DNA of 64,000 bases from Lathyrus oleraceus (lineage: Eukaryota; Streptophyta; Magnoliopsida; Fabales; Fabaceae). Below are positions 34,079-46,790 of the stretch, one piece after another. Under the pieces are notes generated by a model, which saw only the letters and a list, made by a program, of their open reading frames with translations, was not told the origin of the DNA and searched no databases. Each line of letters opens with the position of its first letter. Position 1 is the stretch's first letter. Made by a program: the position numbers and the translations under genes. Where the stretch lies: positions 235,156,494 to 235,220,493 of the forward strand of contig NC_066584.1 of the NCBI RefSeq assembly GCF_024323335.1. Reading direction: 5' to 3'.

Positions 34079-34289
34079 TTTGGGTGCTTAAAACCTTCCC
34101 ATTGCATAACCAACCCCCTTACCCAGATCTCTGACATTTTTATTAGTTTTTGATTTGATAAAACTTCTCGATTTTTGTTCGCTTTCTAACCTTTCCTTTG
34201 GATAAATACAAAGTGCGGTGGCAACTCGAATTGTATGATTTACTTTTGATTTAGTCAATAAATCTAAAGGTAATGAATACCCCGCTACA

Positions 34290-37200
34290 GTGAGGTACTC
34301 CGATTGATAAAAAGGAGCGAATTTAATGTGGTTGAGCAGCTGCTCCAGACCCCCTCAAAGATTTTCGTGTTATCTCTGCTTTTGAATTCTGAAGCGCATA
34401 GAGAAGCACTACAGAGAATTCTTGAACAAGCATATGTAGAGCAGGATGTTACTGTAGATCAATTTGATCATATTGTGGCTAACATCACTTCATGTTAGCC
34501 ACAATATGATGAAGAACTCCCTAAGGAGGGAAGAAATCATAACCTGGCTTTGCATATTTCAATGAACTGTAAGGAAGATGCTTTGTCAAATGTTCTAGTT
34601 GACACTGGTTTGTCACTCAATGTGCTTCCGAAGTCAACTTTGTCAAAGCTATTTTACCAAGGAGCGCCCATGAGGTACAATGGTGTAATCGTCAAAGCCT
34701 TTGATGGCTCGCGCAAAATGGTAATTGGTGAAGTGGACCTTCCAGTTGAGATAGGTCCGAGTGATTTTCAGTTACTTTTCAAGTAATGGATATCCACCCG
34801 GCCTACAGTTGTTTATTGGGAAGGCCATGGATTCATGAGGCAGGGGCTGTTACCTCCACTCTGCACCAGAAGCTCAAATTTGTCAAGAATGGCAAGCTAG
34901 TGATTGTGGGAGGAGAGAAGGCGTTGTTGGTTAGCCATCTGTCATCTTTCTCATATGTTGAAGTTGGGGATGAGGTTGGAATTTCGTTCCAAGCTTTATC
35001 CATTGTTGCTGAGAAGAGAGTTGGGGCACCTATGTCCTCGTTGAAAGATGCTCAGAAGATTGTTGAAGAAGGAACCGGTTATCAGTGGGGGCGCATGGTA
35101 AAGGTCTCTGACAACAAAGGTAGAACTGGTTTGGGGTTCCAGAAAGGCTCATCAACTTTTAGATCTGAAGATATGCAACTTAGCTTCCGTAGCGGAGGGT
35201 TCATTCATGGCAATGAACAACACTTAGTTGTTGTGCTAGAGGATAGCGAAGAGGAAGACTGCACCAACTTTGTGACGCATGGAAAGACATGCAACAATTG
35301 GACTGCCGTTGATATTCCTGTTATTTTGCATCGATCTAAGTTGGTTCCTAACCCCATTGAATACAATGATCCTTCTCCTTCTCCAAATTTTGAATTCCCT
35401 GTGTTTGAGGCCGAGGAAGAAAGTGATGTGGAAGTGAGTGATGAATTATCTCGTCTTCTTAAGCAAGATGAAAAGATCATTCAGTCGTTTGAAGAGCAGA
35501 TTGAATTAGTCAACTTGGGTTCCGAGGATGATGTGAAAGAAGTCAAGATTGGGTCTCGCCTGTGTCCTGATGCTAAGAAGGGGTTGATTGATCTTCTTCG
35601 AGAATATTCATATGTGTTTGCTTGGTCCTATCAAGACATGTCTGGGTTAGATTCTGAGATTGTGGAGCATAGATTACCGTTGAAGCCAGAATGCCCACCA
35701 GTCAAGCAGAAGTTGAGAAGAACACATCCTGATATGGTTGTAAAGATCAAAGAGGAAGTTCAGAAGCAGATTAATGTCGGTTTCCTTGTAACTACTGAGT
35801 ATCCGCAATGGGTGGCCAATATTGTGCTTGTGCCGAAGAAAGATGGAAAAGTCTGCATGTGTGTCGACTATAGAGATTTGAATAAAGCCAGTCCGAAAGA
35901 TGATTTCCCTCTGCCACACATTGATATGTTGGTAGACAATACTGCTAAATTCAAAGTCTTTTTTGTTTATGGATGGATTTTCCGGATATAATCAGATCAA
36001 GATGGCACCCGAAGATATGGAGAAGACCATATTCATTACACCCCGGGGAACATTTTATTATAGAGTGATACCTTTCAGTATAAAGAATGCTGGTGCAACT
36101 TACCAGAGAGCAATGACTACTCTATTTCATGATATGATGCATAAAGAGATTGAAGTTTATGTTGATGACATGATTGCTAAATCAATTGATGAAGAGGAAT
36201 ATGTTGAGCATTTGTTGAAGCTATTCCAGTGTTTGAGGAAGTATAAACTCTGCTTGAATCCCAATAAGTGTACTTTTGGTGTTCGTTCTAGTAAGTTGTT
36301 GGGCTTTATTGTCAACGAGAAGGGTATTAAAGTTGATCCCACCAAGGTCAAAGCAATACAAGAGATACCTGCGCCCAAAATTAATAAGCTAGTCAGAGGT
36401 TTTCTTGGCCGCTTGAATTATATTTCCATATTCATTTCCCACATGACTGCCACATGTGCGCCTATATTCAAGCTTCTTCGGAAAGACCGGTCTTGTGATT
36501 GGACCGAAGAATGCCATAAAGCTTTTGATAGTATCAAGCAATATCTGCTTGAACCTCCGATTTTGTCTCCATCTGTTGAAGGAAGACCGTTGATCATGTA
36601 TTTGACTGTGCTAGAAGATAGTATGGGTTGTGTTCTTGGTCAGCAAGATGAGACTGGGAAGAAAGAATTTGTAATTTACTACCTCAGTAAGAAATTCACC
36701 GACTGTGAGACTCGGTATTCTATGCTTGAGAAAACTTGTTGCGCATTGGCTTGGGCTGCTAAGCGTCCGCGTCAGTATATGTTGAATCATACCATTTGGT
36801 TGATATCCAAAATGAATCCAATCAAGTATATATTTGAGAAGCCTGCTTTAACTGGGAGAATTGCCCGTTGGCAGATGTTGTTATCAGAGTATGATATTGA
36901 ATACCGATCTTAGAAAGCAATCAAAGGTAGTATCTTGGCTGACCATTTGGCTCATCAACCGATTGAAGATTATCAGTCAGTACAGTATGATTTTCCTGAT
37001 GAAGAGATTTTGTACTTGAAAATGAAAGATTGTGATGAACCATTGCTTGAAGAAGGGCCAGAACCTGGTTCCTGTTGGGCATGGTATTTGATGGAGTTGT
37101 TAATCAATATGGAAATGGCATTAAGGCAGTGATCATTACTCCTCAAGGCACGCATCTACCATTTACGGCTAGATTGACTTTCAAGTGTAGAAACAACATG

Positions 37201-38801
37201 GCAGAATATGAAGCTTGCATTATGGGGCTTGAAGAGGCCATGAATCTCATAATCAAGTATTTGGATGTCTTCGGTGATTCGGCTTTAGTTGTGAATCAGA
37301 TCAAAGGAGAATGTGAGATGAATCAACCCGGTTTGATACCGTATAGAGATTATGCGAGGAGGATTTCAACTTTCTTTACAAATGTTGAATTTCATCATAT
37401 CCCTCGAGATGAAAATTGGATGGCAGATGCTCTTACAACGTTGGCATCAATGATTGTAGTAAAATATTAGAATGAAGTTCCCAAATTATCTGTGATGCAT
37501 CTTGATAGGCCAGCTCATGTGTTTGCTGTTGAAGAGATCAAAGACGAGAAGCCATGGTATTACGACATCAAAAGTTTCCTCCAAAGTTAGATTTACCCGC
37601 CTGGGCATCTTTGAAAGATAAGAAAACTTTGAGAAGATTAACCGATAATTTCTACTTGAATGGTGATATATTATACAAGAGAAACTTCGATATGGTTTTG
37701 CTCAGATGCATGGATAGGCACGAAGTAGACTCGTTGATGACTGAAGTGTACGAAGGTTCCTTTGGTACTCATTCGAATGGACATGCAATGGCAAAGAAGA
37801 TGTTGCGAGCAGGTTACTATTGGCTGATAATGGAATCTGACTGTTGCAAGTTTGTGAAGAAATGCCACAAGTGTCAAATTTATGCTGATCAGATTCATGT
37901 TCCTCTAACACTATTGAATGTTATCTCTTCCCCATGGCCCTTCTCCATGTGGGGAATTGATATGATTGGGATGATTGAGCCCAAAGCTTCGAATGGACAT
38001 CGTTTCATTTTAGTGGCAATTGACTACTTCACAAAATGGGTTGAAGCGACATCCTATGCAAATGTAACCAAGCAAGTTGTTGTAAGGTTTATCAAGAATC
38101 AGATTATATCTCGTTATGGTGTGCCAAGTAAGATCATTACTGATAATGGATCGAACTTGAATAACAATATGGTGGAAGCTCTTTGCAAAGACTTCAAGAT
38201 TGCACATCATAATTCTTCTCCCTACAGACCCAAGATGAATGGGGTTGTTGAAGATGCAAATAAGAACATCAAGAAAATTATCCAGAAGACGGTTGTCACG
38301 TATAAGGATTGGCATGAGATGCTCCCATTTGCTTTACATGGGTATCGTACATACGTCCGCACTTCAACAGGGGAAACCCCTTTCTCTCTTGTATATGGTA
38401 TGGAAGCAGTGCTCCCCGTAGAGGTTGAGATTCCTTCATTACGTGTGCTCATGGAAGCTAAGTTGACTGAAGCTGAATGGTGTCAGACCAGGTTTGACCA
38501 GTTGAATTTGATAGAAGAGAAGAGATTGACTGCCATGTGTTATGGTCAGTTATATCAGCAGACAATGAAGAAAGCTTTTGATAAGAAGGTCAAACCTCGA
38601 GTATTTAGAGAAGGTGACCTTGTGCTCAAGAAGATTTTGACGTTCAAACCAGATTCCAGAGGAAAATGGACTCCAAATTATGAAGGCTCATATGTTGTTA
38701 AGAGAGACTTTTCAGACGGTGCATTGATTCTTCTAACTATGGATGGTGAAGAGTTCACTCGTCCTGTGAACGCAAATGCAGTCAAGAAATACTTCGCCTA
38801 A
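34290..38801 (+). pseudogene. Tat element copy C pol: protease-RT-RNase H-integrase, no intron
   Basis: It begins abruptly in protease directly after an LTR end; primer site, leader, ORF1 and gag are deleted. Protease DTG is at 34601-34609 (DTGLSLNVLP). A 19-bp foldback lies at 34467-34510. Frame changes occur near 34776, 35960, 37077 and 37600. Stops occur at 34496 (within the foldback), 36911, 37468 and 37588. RT has VPKKDGKVCMCVDYRDLN and YVDD at 36158-36169. The integrase core has Asp 37969-37971, Asp 38142-38144 and Glu 38250-38252. The end is NANAVKKYFA-stop at 38801. Unlike copy D, protease and RT lie in one continuous frame (34786-35991) with no intron, so this is a different Tat subfamily from Ogre proper. 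Confidence 0.92.
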
Positions 38802-38990
38802 AAAAGAAAAGAACAGCTCGCTAAGTTGAAAACCCGAAAGGGCGGCTTAGGCAAAAATGAGCGTCTCGGTGGATTTAAAACCTAAAAGGGCGATCCATGC
38901 AAAAATTAGAGATATAAAACAGAAAGAATTTCCTGATAAGTTGAGTACTCCACCTTGGGGCAACTTATGCAAAAACTAGGGATAATGGCA
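38802..38990 (+). other. Post-integrase hairpin cassette (copy C)
   Basis: CTAAGTTG/CGGCTTAG (38821-38828 with 38843-38850) has two G-T wobble pairs and an inner CCC-GAAA-GGG cap (38833-38842). TGGATT/GATCCA (38870-38875 with 38892-38897) has an inner CCT-AAAA-GGG. ATAAGTTG/CAACTTAT (38936-38943 with 38961-38968) is a perfect 8-bp stem. The linkers resemble those of copies A, B and E. Confidence 0.72.
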
Positions 38991-41899
38991 AGTAACTGCA
39001 TTTTGCTGATCTTCAGTGATTTTGAAGACTTGTTTTAGCACAAGGGTTAACATCAGCTCATCACCCCAGCAGCGGCCAAGAGTATGGTGGATATCAAGAG
39101 TTGGTAGAGGTATTAAGGATCATTTGTATTCAATGTAACCCTTTTCCATTGTAAATTACCATTTTCAACTTTGTAAAATCTATGGAGTCTTGTCATTTAC
39201 AGACTACCATCCCATTAAATAAAGTTGAACTTTTATCCAATTGTTTCTACTCTTACTTACTTCAGCCAATAGTTTTAAATTTTATTAAGATCATTTTGAA
39301 ATTAAATTTTTAAATCAAAATCAAGCTTTCTTTAAAATATAAAAGCAAGAACTTTTCCAAAGCAAGTAAAAGGAATATCAACATCATTTCAATAAATAGC
39401 AAGTCCTTGAGTGCGAAACATCTATGGTTCCCCAAGCAGATAACTCTTCAGGCATCCCTAGATGTTTGTGTTGATTCAGTTCCTCGACGGAGTGTTTGAT
39501 CCTCAGCGGAATATCGTTATCCACAGCCGAGTTGGTTGATTTAGATACTCTACGACGTGTCCTTGTCCCCAACAGAGTTTCGGCCTTCCCCAACGGAGTT
39601 CGTATTTCCTCAGCAAGGTTGACCTTCAGAGATGATTGGTCTTCCCCAGTAGATTGTCTTGGTGTCCCCACCAATCGCAATTAATCTTTGCTCCCAGTCA
39701 GAGTTTCCTCCTGGTTCCTGAGCAGCTTTTGTTGATTATTTCTCTGTAGGGTTGTCTCCCATTGTTTTATGGTGTTGACCTAAAATTCCCCACAGATTGG
39801 ATGTTCTATCCCCAGCAGATCTCCTCCGTCCTCAGCTAGGGTTGATCCCTTTGGGATGTTTGTCTCTCTGTTCTCCAACAATTGTCTCCATATTTTGTGG
39901 ATTGACCGAGGATTGTACTGGTGGTTCAATTTCTTTACGACACCTCTGTATCCTTTGTGATCGTTTTGTCAGCATAATCATCATATATACATAGACATAT
40001 ACATTCATATAATTTCATAATTTGCATCTTCATATTTGATTTGTTTGAGATTCTCATTCTCTGTTATGGAGATACTTTATCCCCATACCAAATCTGGTGT
40101 TTGTTCTCCCTCAATTGTAGAGTGTCAGCCCCTTAAGCAGAAAGACTTTAACCTTTCTCTGTTTCCCCACTGAGTTTGTTTCCTCGTGGACGGTTGTTAT
40201 TTAAGTTTCCTCTCCAGTAAATTTTCTGGATGGAATTACTCCCATTGAGTTATGTCCTCAATAGTTTGAGTTTTGATTGATTGTTTTTCTCTAGCTCTTA
40301 CCTAGATAAATATTTTGGTCCCCTAAGAGTCTATTACCCAGTAACTGGTAATATTCCTCTTAGTCTACAATTTGTTACTTCTTGCCCAATACCCGATAAA
40401 AGTACCATTTTTCTCCTCAGTGGAGTCCCCCTGAAATTATATTCTTGATATGTTCATCTTAACCAGGTGACGGATATCTTTCCTTCCCCCCGCAGGAGTC
40501 TATCCTTGGTATGTTCACTTTAACCAGTGACGGATATTCCCACTTTTGGTATTCTACCCAGTAAAAAAGTAGTTGTAATCCCTATTTCGTTCCTCAGAGA
40601 TTTAATCCTTGATATGTTCGTCTTAGCCGATGACGGGTTCCCTTCTCTTGTTGGTCTTCTACCCAGTAACCGGTAGTTGTAAATCCTATTTGTTCCCTTG
40701 AGCGGAGTCTATCCTTGATATGTTCACTTTAACCGGTGACGGATTTTCTCTTCTTTGGTATTCTATCCAGTAACGGATAGATGTGATCCCTATTTTTTTT
40801 ACTCCCCTTTTCAGAGTCTATCCTTGATATGTTCATCTTAACCGGTGACAAATTTTCTCTTTGATTGGTCTTCTACCCAGTAACCGGTAGTTGTAAATCC
40901 TACTTTGTCCCCTCGGAGAGATAATCCTTAATATGTTCATCCTAACCGGTGACGGGTTTTCCTCTCAGACTATCTTCTATCCAACTTTCGATAGATGTAA
41001 TTCTTACCCTTTTTGTTCAGTTGGTATATCCTTGATATGTTCATCCTAACCGATGACGAGTATCCTCCTTGGCATTTCCAGGAAAGTCTATCCTTGATAT
41101 GTTCATCTCAACCGATGACGGATTTTCTTCCCTGTCGAGTTTATCCTTGATATGTTCATCCTAACTGATGATGGATACTCTCACCCTTGGTCTTCTGCCC
41201 AGTAACTGGTAGTTGTAAATCTTATTTTCTGTAGTTTTCCCCAGCAAGGTTATTCTTACCCAGTAACGGGTAATGAATACTCCCTCCTGGCATTTCCTCA
41301 GCGAGTCATCCTTGATGTGTTCATCCTAACCGATGACGGATGTTCTTTCTGTCAAATCTTTATTATCTCCTTACCCAGTAACAGGTAATAGATAATAGAT
41401 TTTTGCTCCTCCTGTGTTGAAGTTTATTTCTTCCCCGGTTGAGTTGAGTACGCATTTCCTTAGTGAAATAGCTTTCCCCTGCATGATTCGAGTACTTCAG
41501 TTTTATCCTGACTTATTTGTAACCACTGCAGATGTTGTTATCTCCCCGGTTGAGTCTTTCCATTTTGTGTGGAATTCCTCTAGTCCCCCAGTAGTTTTGA
41601 GTCGTAGCCTGGCCTACGCATAACTCTTTTTATCCCCTAGAGTCTTTGTCTCCCCAGTGAGTTTTCCTTATAGAATGCATTGTGCTCCTGCGGATTTTCG
41701 GTCTCTCTGATTTCTTTTTCCTTTGTGGCAATATTTCCCCACAGAGCATTAACTTTTGCATTCATGTCATATGCATCATGAGGTCTCTTAGGGACCAAAA
41801 TTTGTTTCTATATGTTGTTATTTAAGCCCATTCTACTGAGTCGAGCCGAAGATTTTAACCTTCATCTCCTCAGTTAGAATGTCCTTAAATAGGGGCAAC
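38991..41899 (+). other. Copy C 3'UTR
   Basis: It is non-coding, rich in TCCCCAGC(R)GAGT-type motifs (39061, 39567, 39587, 39808, 41237 among others), and ends in polypurine tract AAATAGGGGCAAC at 41887-41899. The middle holds the repeat array listed separately. It has no sequence match to the copy A/B arrays, although it occupies the same place. Confidence 0.75.
40330..41390 (+). repeat. Copy C tandem array of paired hairpins, about ten units
   Basis: Degenerate units of roughly 55-165 bp contain CCTTGATATGTTCATCTTAA-type text flanked by NATCC and GGATN, and a second inverted repeat around CAGTAAC. The NATCC...GGATN pair recurs at 40439, 40501, 40604, 40711, 40923, 41090, 41142 and 41307. 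The CAGTAAC hairpin recurs at 40333, 40659, 40763, 40873, 41195, 41256 and 41371. Stem sequences differ but stay complementary in most units. Confidence 0.82.
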
Positions 41900-44800
41900 T
41901 GTAAGACCCCAATTTTGACCCTAAGATCCCTCATGCAATTCCATCATAAGCATTAGCATTGGGATCATGTCTTGGCATCCTCCTTCCCCATTTTCCATTG
42001 GGCTTATTTTGGGAGAGATCACCAAGCACTCTATGATTATATAATACTTGTATATTATCATTTTACTAACTAAAATACCAAAAATATGTCTAACTCTTTT
42101 GTAGGTAGGGCATGATCTCATTGATTCATCAAGTTCACATCTAGGGTTTGAGACCCTCATGAACAAAGAGCACAACCAAGAATTGATTCAAGAATGGTTA
42201 TGAACATCATATATGAGTCCCAATTATCTCTACATGTTATATTGATCAAGTTTTCTTCAAGAGTTTGAGGGTGATTTGCCTTGGAAACCCTAGTTTGACT
42301 AGGTATCTTGAGTAACTTCTCCAACAAGCTATCTCACCAATTGATCAAATTTCTCAAGGGACACTTCAAAATTCATCATATTATGCATATATGATCTACC
42401 ATGAGCCAATAAAGTCAAGAGAATTGGAAGTTAGCAAGTTGGTTGATGATGGTTGGCCATATGAATTCATCTAATCAAAATTGGGTCAACCTAGACCCTG
42501 TCTCCTACAATTTTGACCATATGAAAATGATTCCAAGAGAAAACTTACTCTAAATGACATTACAAACAACTTTCATGTTGAGACCTAGATCTAGTTTTGC
42601 TTGGAAAATCATTTTCTATGTTGAAACATTATAGGTCATTTTGTCTAAACCCTAATTTGAAAGTCAACTTCCCAAGGCCATAACTATCTCAATTTTTATG
42701 AGATGAAAGATTTCCAGGTTTCATAATCAAATTCAATGTGTCTACTTCAACTTTGATTTTTGGAGTGGGAGCTAATTCAACTTTTTAGAGCATGTGATAT
42801 GAGGCTACATTATAGGTCACTTTTGACCTATACCATTGATCAAGTGATTTTTCCAAACTTCAAAAATGCATAACTCTATCATTTCAAATCCAAATGACAT
42901 GAAATTTGTTACCATTTTGAAAGTGTTTGAGAGAGATACAACTTTTATGAAGACACGTTTCTCATTTGAAGCTCATATAAAAAGTTAAGCAAGGTGGAAT
43001 ATTGAGACATATGGCTTGACACTTAGAAAAAATTTGATATGTCAAAACTTTCCAAACTTCCACCTCAAATATCTCCAAGTTCTAAGCTCCAAATGAAAAA
43101 GTGTTGAACATGAAAGTTGTTCCTCTTGATCTCACATTTCCAAAGAGCTCAAATTCATTCATTTTGGACAAGAAATGCATAGGTTGCGCATGGCTTAAAC
43201 AGGGTGACATCACTTGGCATGGATCAAGCTTCAAACATCAATGTGCATTTGCCTTGCAATCCAAGCTTACTCCAGAGCATCTGATCTTCACTTGTGGACC
43301 TATAACAATCATTTCATGGGCCTATGCGCGCCCATGCACCATTGCATCACCATTTGCCAAAATTGGAAAGTGAATTAGAGTTTGCAATTATCAACCATTT
43401 CAGCTATAAATAGAGCTTCAATTGCTCAGAAATAGAGAGACCTTCGCGCCAGCTTTGATCCCTCATTCCAAACCCTCACTTTGCAAAGGATAAGCCTGAA
43501 AAATTCTCTTGAATTTGAGCTTGAATCTCCACTATTTTGGAATTCAATTCCCCAGGAATCCATAGCTTCTTAACCATTCAATCCTTCTCCGGCAAGCAAG
43601 TGGACTGAGATCAAGCACAAGCAAGATCAAGATCAACTGAATTCAAACCTTCATTGAAGGTATTTTCCAGAAATTTTAAACTCTTCAGTTCTCTCAAATT
43701 CTTGCTCAATTCTATTGATTCTTTGGTTGTCTGAAGTCCTACCAATGTAGGCAAGAAGTTTGAGTTGCTTTGAGGTCGAATCGAAGCAACTCAGTTCATG
43801 TACCTCAAATTTCAATTCCATGTATCTCTCAATATGCTTGGAATTGGAGTAAATGGAGGTCAGATTCGAGCTCAGTGCCATTTTTTCTTTAAGATCATGT
43901 CCTTGTTCTTCATTTTGGTGATGGTTCATGATGGACTAGTCCGGTGAGGTCCACCGGAGAAGATGACTGGAGCTCTGGCGCTAAATTTGTGACATAAAAG
44001 GCATAAGCATTCTAGTTAGTGAGATTGTAAGTCTCCCCTCTTTCATGGTATTGTGTGGAAACTTGGCATTCTTTCCTTCCTTTGGAAGATGTTTTGGTTC
44101 AAGGATCCATGCTTGTGATAAGTGGGTTGAGTGTTCTCCAAAGAATGTCTTGAAAAGCAAAAGCAAAACAAAACTAACTTCTAACCTACTAACTACTAAC
44201 TTTTAATTTCAAGCTTTTACATTAATGCAATTTACTTCTAGCATTTTATTTCATTTGCCATTGTTCATATCATTCTAATTGTTTATGTTAATGTAATTTT
44301 CACTTTGTCCATTTGGACCATATTGTGTGATATATTCTGTTTGTGTTACTTTTTTGTTGGTATGGTCTTTGACCATTAATGTACATAATAATCATAAAAA
44401 CCCTAAAAAAAACTTTTGAGTGGACTGTTCTCGATCTTGAGCAAATGGACTTAGAATTTAGGCAACCTCCCTAAGCTAAAGGACATGGCCAATGCCAACT
44501 TATTGAAGAACCAAGTGCTTGCAATTTGAAATTCATTTGATACATCTTTGAAGATCTCTCTAAGATTCATCTGCAACATGATCATTGTGAAGCTGTTATT
44601 TTGAACTTGTGACTTGTAAAATTCATTTGTTACATGGGCTCTCTTGAAGAAGATCATGAAATGGATAAGCTTGGATGAGGCCATCTTTATTTGATGCCTT
44701 GCTCTTCAAGATAATATAATTGTGCATTTGTGGGTTGCTTAATTCTAAAAGTCCAAGGGAATTCTGGGTTTCTATTGACATTTTTGTCTATTGGATTGCT

Positions 44801-45563
44801 ACCCACTTGGTCAGATCTTTTCAACTCTAAACTTTTAAATTTTGTGCATAGGGTAGTCTCTTCATCTTCTCCCCATTTCTTTAATTTCAAAATATCTCCC
44901 TCTATTTCAAAAATCTTCTTTGTGTGAACTATTTTTTGTTATAAACTTAGACCACTTTTTGCAAAAAGATAGAAACTTTGGTCTTATGCCATTGCATTTT
45001 CAAACTTCTTTTCTTAAATCAAACTTGTAAATAAACTTAACCATACTTGACTTAAACTTTCAAAAATCCAAAAAGAACTAACTCATTCAAATCATTTTAG
45101 GCCTTTGTGCCTTTCAAAGTTAAATTTTGTTAAAAGCACTGCATCGCTTTTGAAATTTGTATCACGAACTACGAGGTTTTGATCCCTCATTTTTATGTTG
45201 GTACGTAGGCACAAGTCTGAAGGTCTTGTCAAACACAAAAATATAATTAATGAATTCTTTTCTGATCCCCCCATTCTATTTGTTTGTAAACATCACTTTG
45301 TACAAAATACATATGCACACAAAAAAGGGCCCCCTTAGGAGTACCTAGGACACTTTGGATGCTAACACCTTCCCTCTGTGTAACCAACCCCCTTACCTGT
45401 GATCTCTGAATTTTATTAGTTTTTATTTGAAAACTTCTTACTATTTGGGTTTTGTTCGTACTTTTTTCCCTTTTCTCTTGGAAACAATAAAAGCGCGGTG
45501 GCGACTCTTGTTAATTGATCTCTAGCTTGTCAATAACTTGATGATCATGAATTTCCCGCTACA
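41900..45563 (+). mobile_element. 3' LTR of copy C, 3664 bp
   Basis: It starts TGTAAGACCCCAATTTTG directly after the polypurine tract and ends TTCCCGCTACA. TATAAATAG lies at 43405-43413. GAACTACG...GGTACGTAGGCAC lies at 45167-45211, with the CTACG/CGTAG stem at 45169-45208. A GGGCCCCCTTAGGAGTACC block follows at 45328, and TGGCGACTC at 45499-45507 is 64 bp before the end. The interior has AT-rich text with recurring AACATGAAAGTTGTTCCTCT, shared with the Ogre LTR (about 6090). No gene is seen in it. Confidence 0.88.
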
Positions 45564-46790
45564 ACTTCATAGCAACATAAGTGCTTGATCCAACTTCAAG
45601 TATCTTCCATCCATTCCATTCCACATTATCCACTTCTCAATCTATCTCATTATTTCTCAACCTCCATTCTTCACACACTTTTTCATAATAAAGTCAAACA
45701 CTTGATCCAACGTCAAGTGCCTTTTTCCAAAAACATTTTCATAACAATCTAGAATGCCAAAATTGGGTGTACGTGCATGTACACAACATTCAAGTACTTC
45801 GGTTGTCGGTCGTACCTAGCTTGGGGACCTGACACATGACTTCCTCCCTTAAAACGTCTAATGATTCAAACATGTTCAATCTAGGTGCTATGAGGGAGAA
45901 AAAGGGTGGTTAGGATACCATTATCCTCTCGACTCCTGAGTATTCTGATTGTTGGTCGTACTTAGTCAAGGGTCATATATTTGTCTCCCTCTAACTTCCA
46001 ATTATTAGACTTGCCAAACTCTTTCACAATTCAAATCTCTTTTGGATGAAAAAGAGAGGTTAGGATATCATTATCCTCTCAACTCCCAAGTGTTAAGACT
46101 GTTGATCGTATCTAGCCAAGGGTCTGATGCTTGTCTCCGTACTAAAATCAACCCCAACCAATCAAATAAGTTTATGTCTCAATGCATCTTTAAAAACCTT
46201 TTCAAAAAGGATGTGTTACTTCTATTCTACCATGAATGACGCTTAAGCCTCCATGCACGAGCAAGTAACATTTAACTACTAGAATATGATCCAAGCGCAT
46301 CCATTATATCGCAAACAAATACTTAATGCTCTCATGCTCGAGCATACAAGCAAATGAACAGTAACACATGAACGTCAATAATGTTCATAAAAATAACCAA
46401 CCAAATACTTCGTTTGTGAGCGAAACTACAGAGCTCTGACTTCTTCATTGCACGTATGAGGATATGTATGCACAAAGGCTCAAATCCTTGGCGAGCACAC
46501 TAATTTAAAACTTATTTTCTCTCCCCGTCTTATTCTTATTCAGCACATTCACCGATATCAAGCAACATACAGATAAATAACATCTATATACATTGATATA
46601 GGAAAAGTGGTTCCCATTGAATACGATGGATATGAGGGGTGTTAATACCTTCCCCTTGCATAACCGACTTCTGAATCCTCTCTTGGTAATGAAGATCATT
46701 CTCTTTGGAGTTTTATCGCTATTTTCCCTTTCCTTTGGAATAAATAAAATCCTGTGGCGACTCTGTATTTTTCGCGGCGCGACTGGTGTC
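45564..46790 (+). mobile_element. 3' part of another Tat-like LTR
   Basis: It carries the same ordered LTR landmarks as the other copies. These are GATCCAACGTCAAGTG text (45700), an ACTACA...ATGTATGCAC motif (46425-46471), GGGTGTTAATACCTTCCCCTTGCATAACC (46637), and TGGCGACTCTG (46755-46765). Three units of about 147 bp built on GGTCGTACCTAGC and GTTAGGATACCATTATCC lie at 45795-46135. Both edges abut other repeats, so it is a fragment. The right edge is approximate. Confidence 0.65.

Larger units (their letters stand above)
29466..34289 (+). mobile_element. LTR of a second Ogre/Tat subfamily, split by a solo LTR
   Basis: Sequence 29466-32743 plus 34079-34289 reads as the 3' part of a long LTR. 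TATAAATA lies at 29546-29553, a GAACTACG...GGTACGTGGGCA motif at 32540-32586, and an AAAAGGGCTCCC block at 32704. After the insertion come CCTTCCCATTGCATAACC, TGGCAACTC (34219-34227) and the terminus CCCGCTACA at 34289. The 5' part is missing. The interior 29600-32500 is AT-rich with no recognisable gene. It is attached to the copy C pol at its 3' side. Confidence 0.7.
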
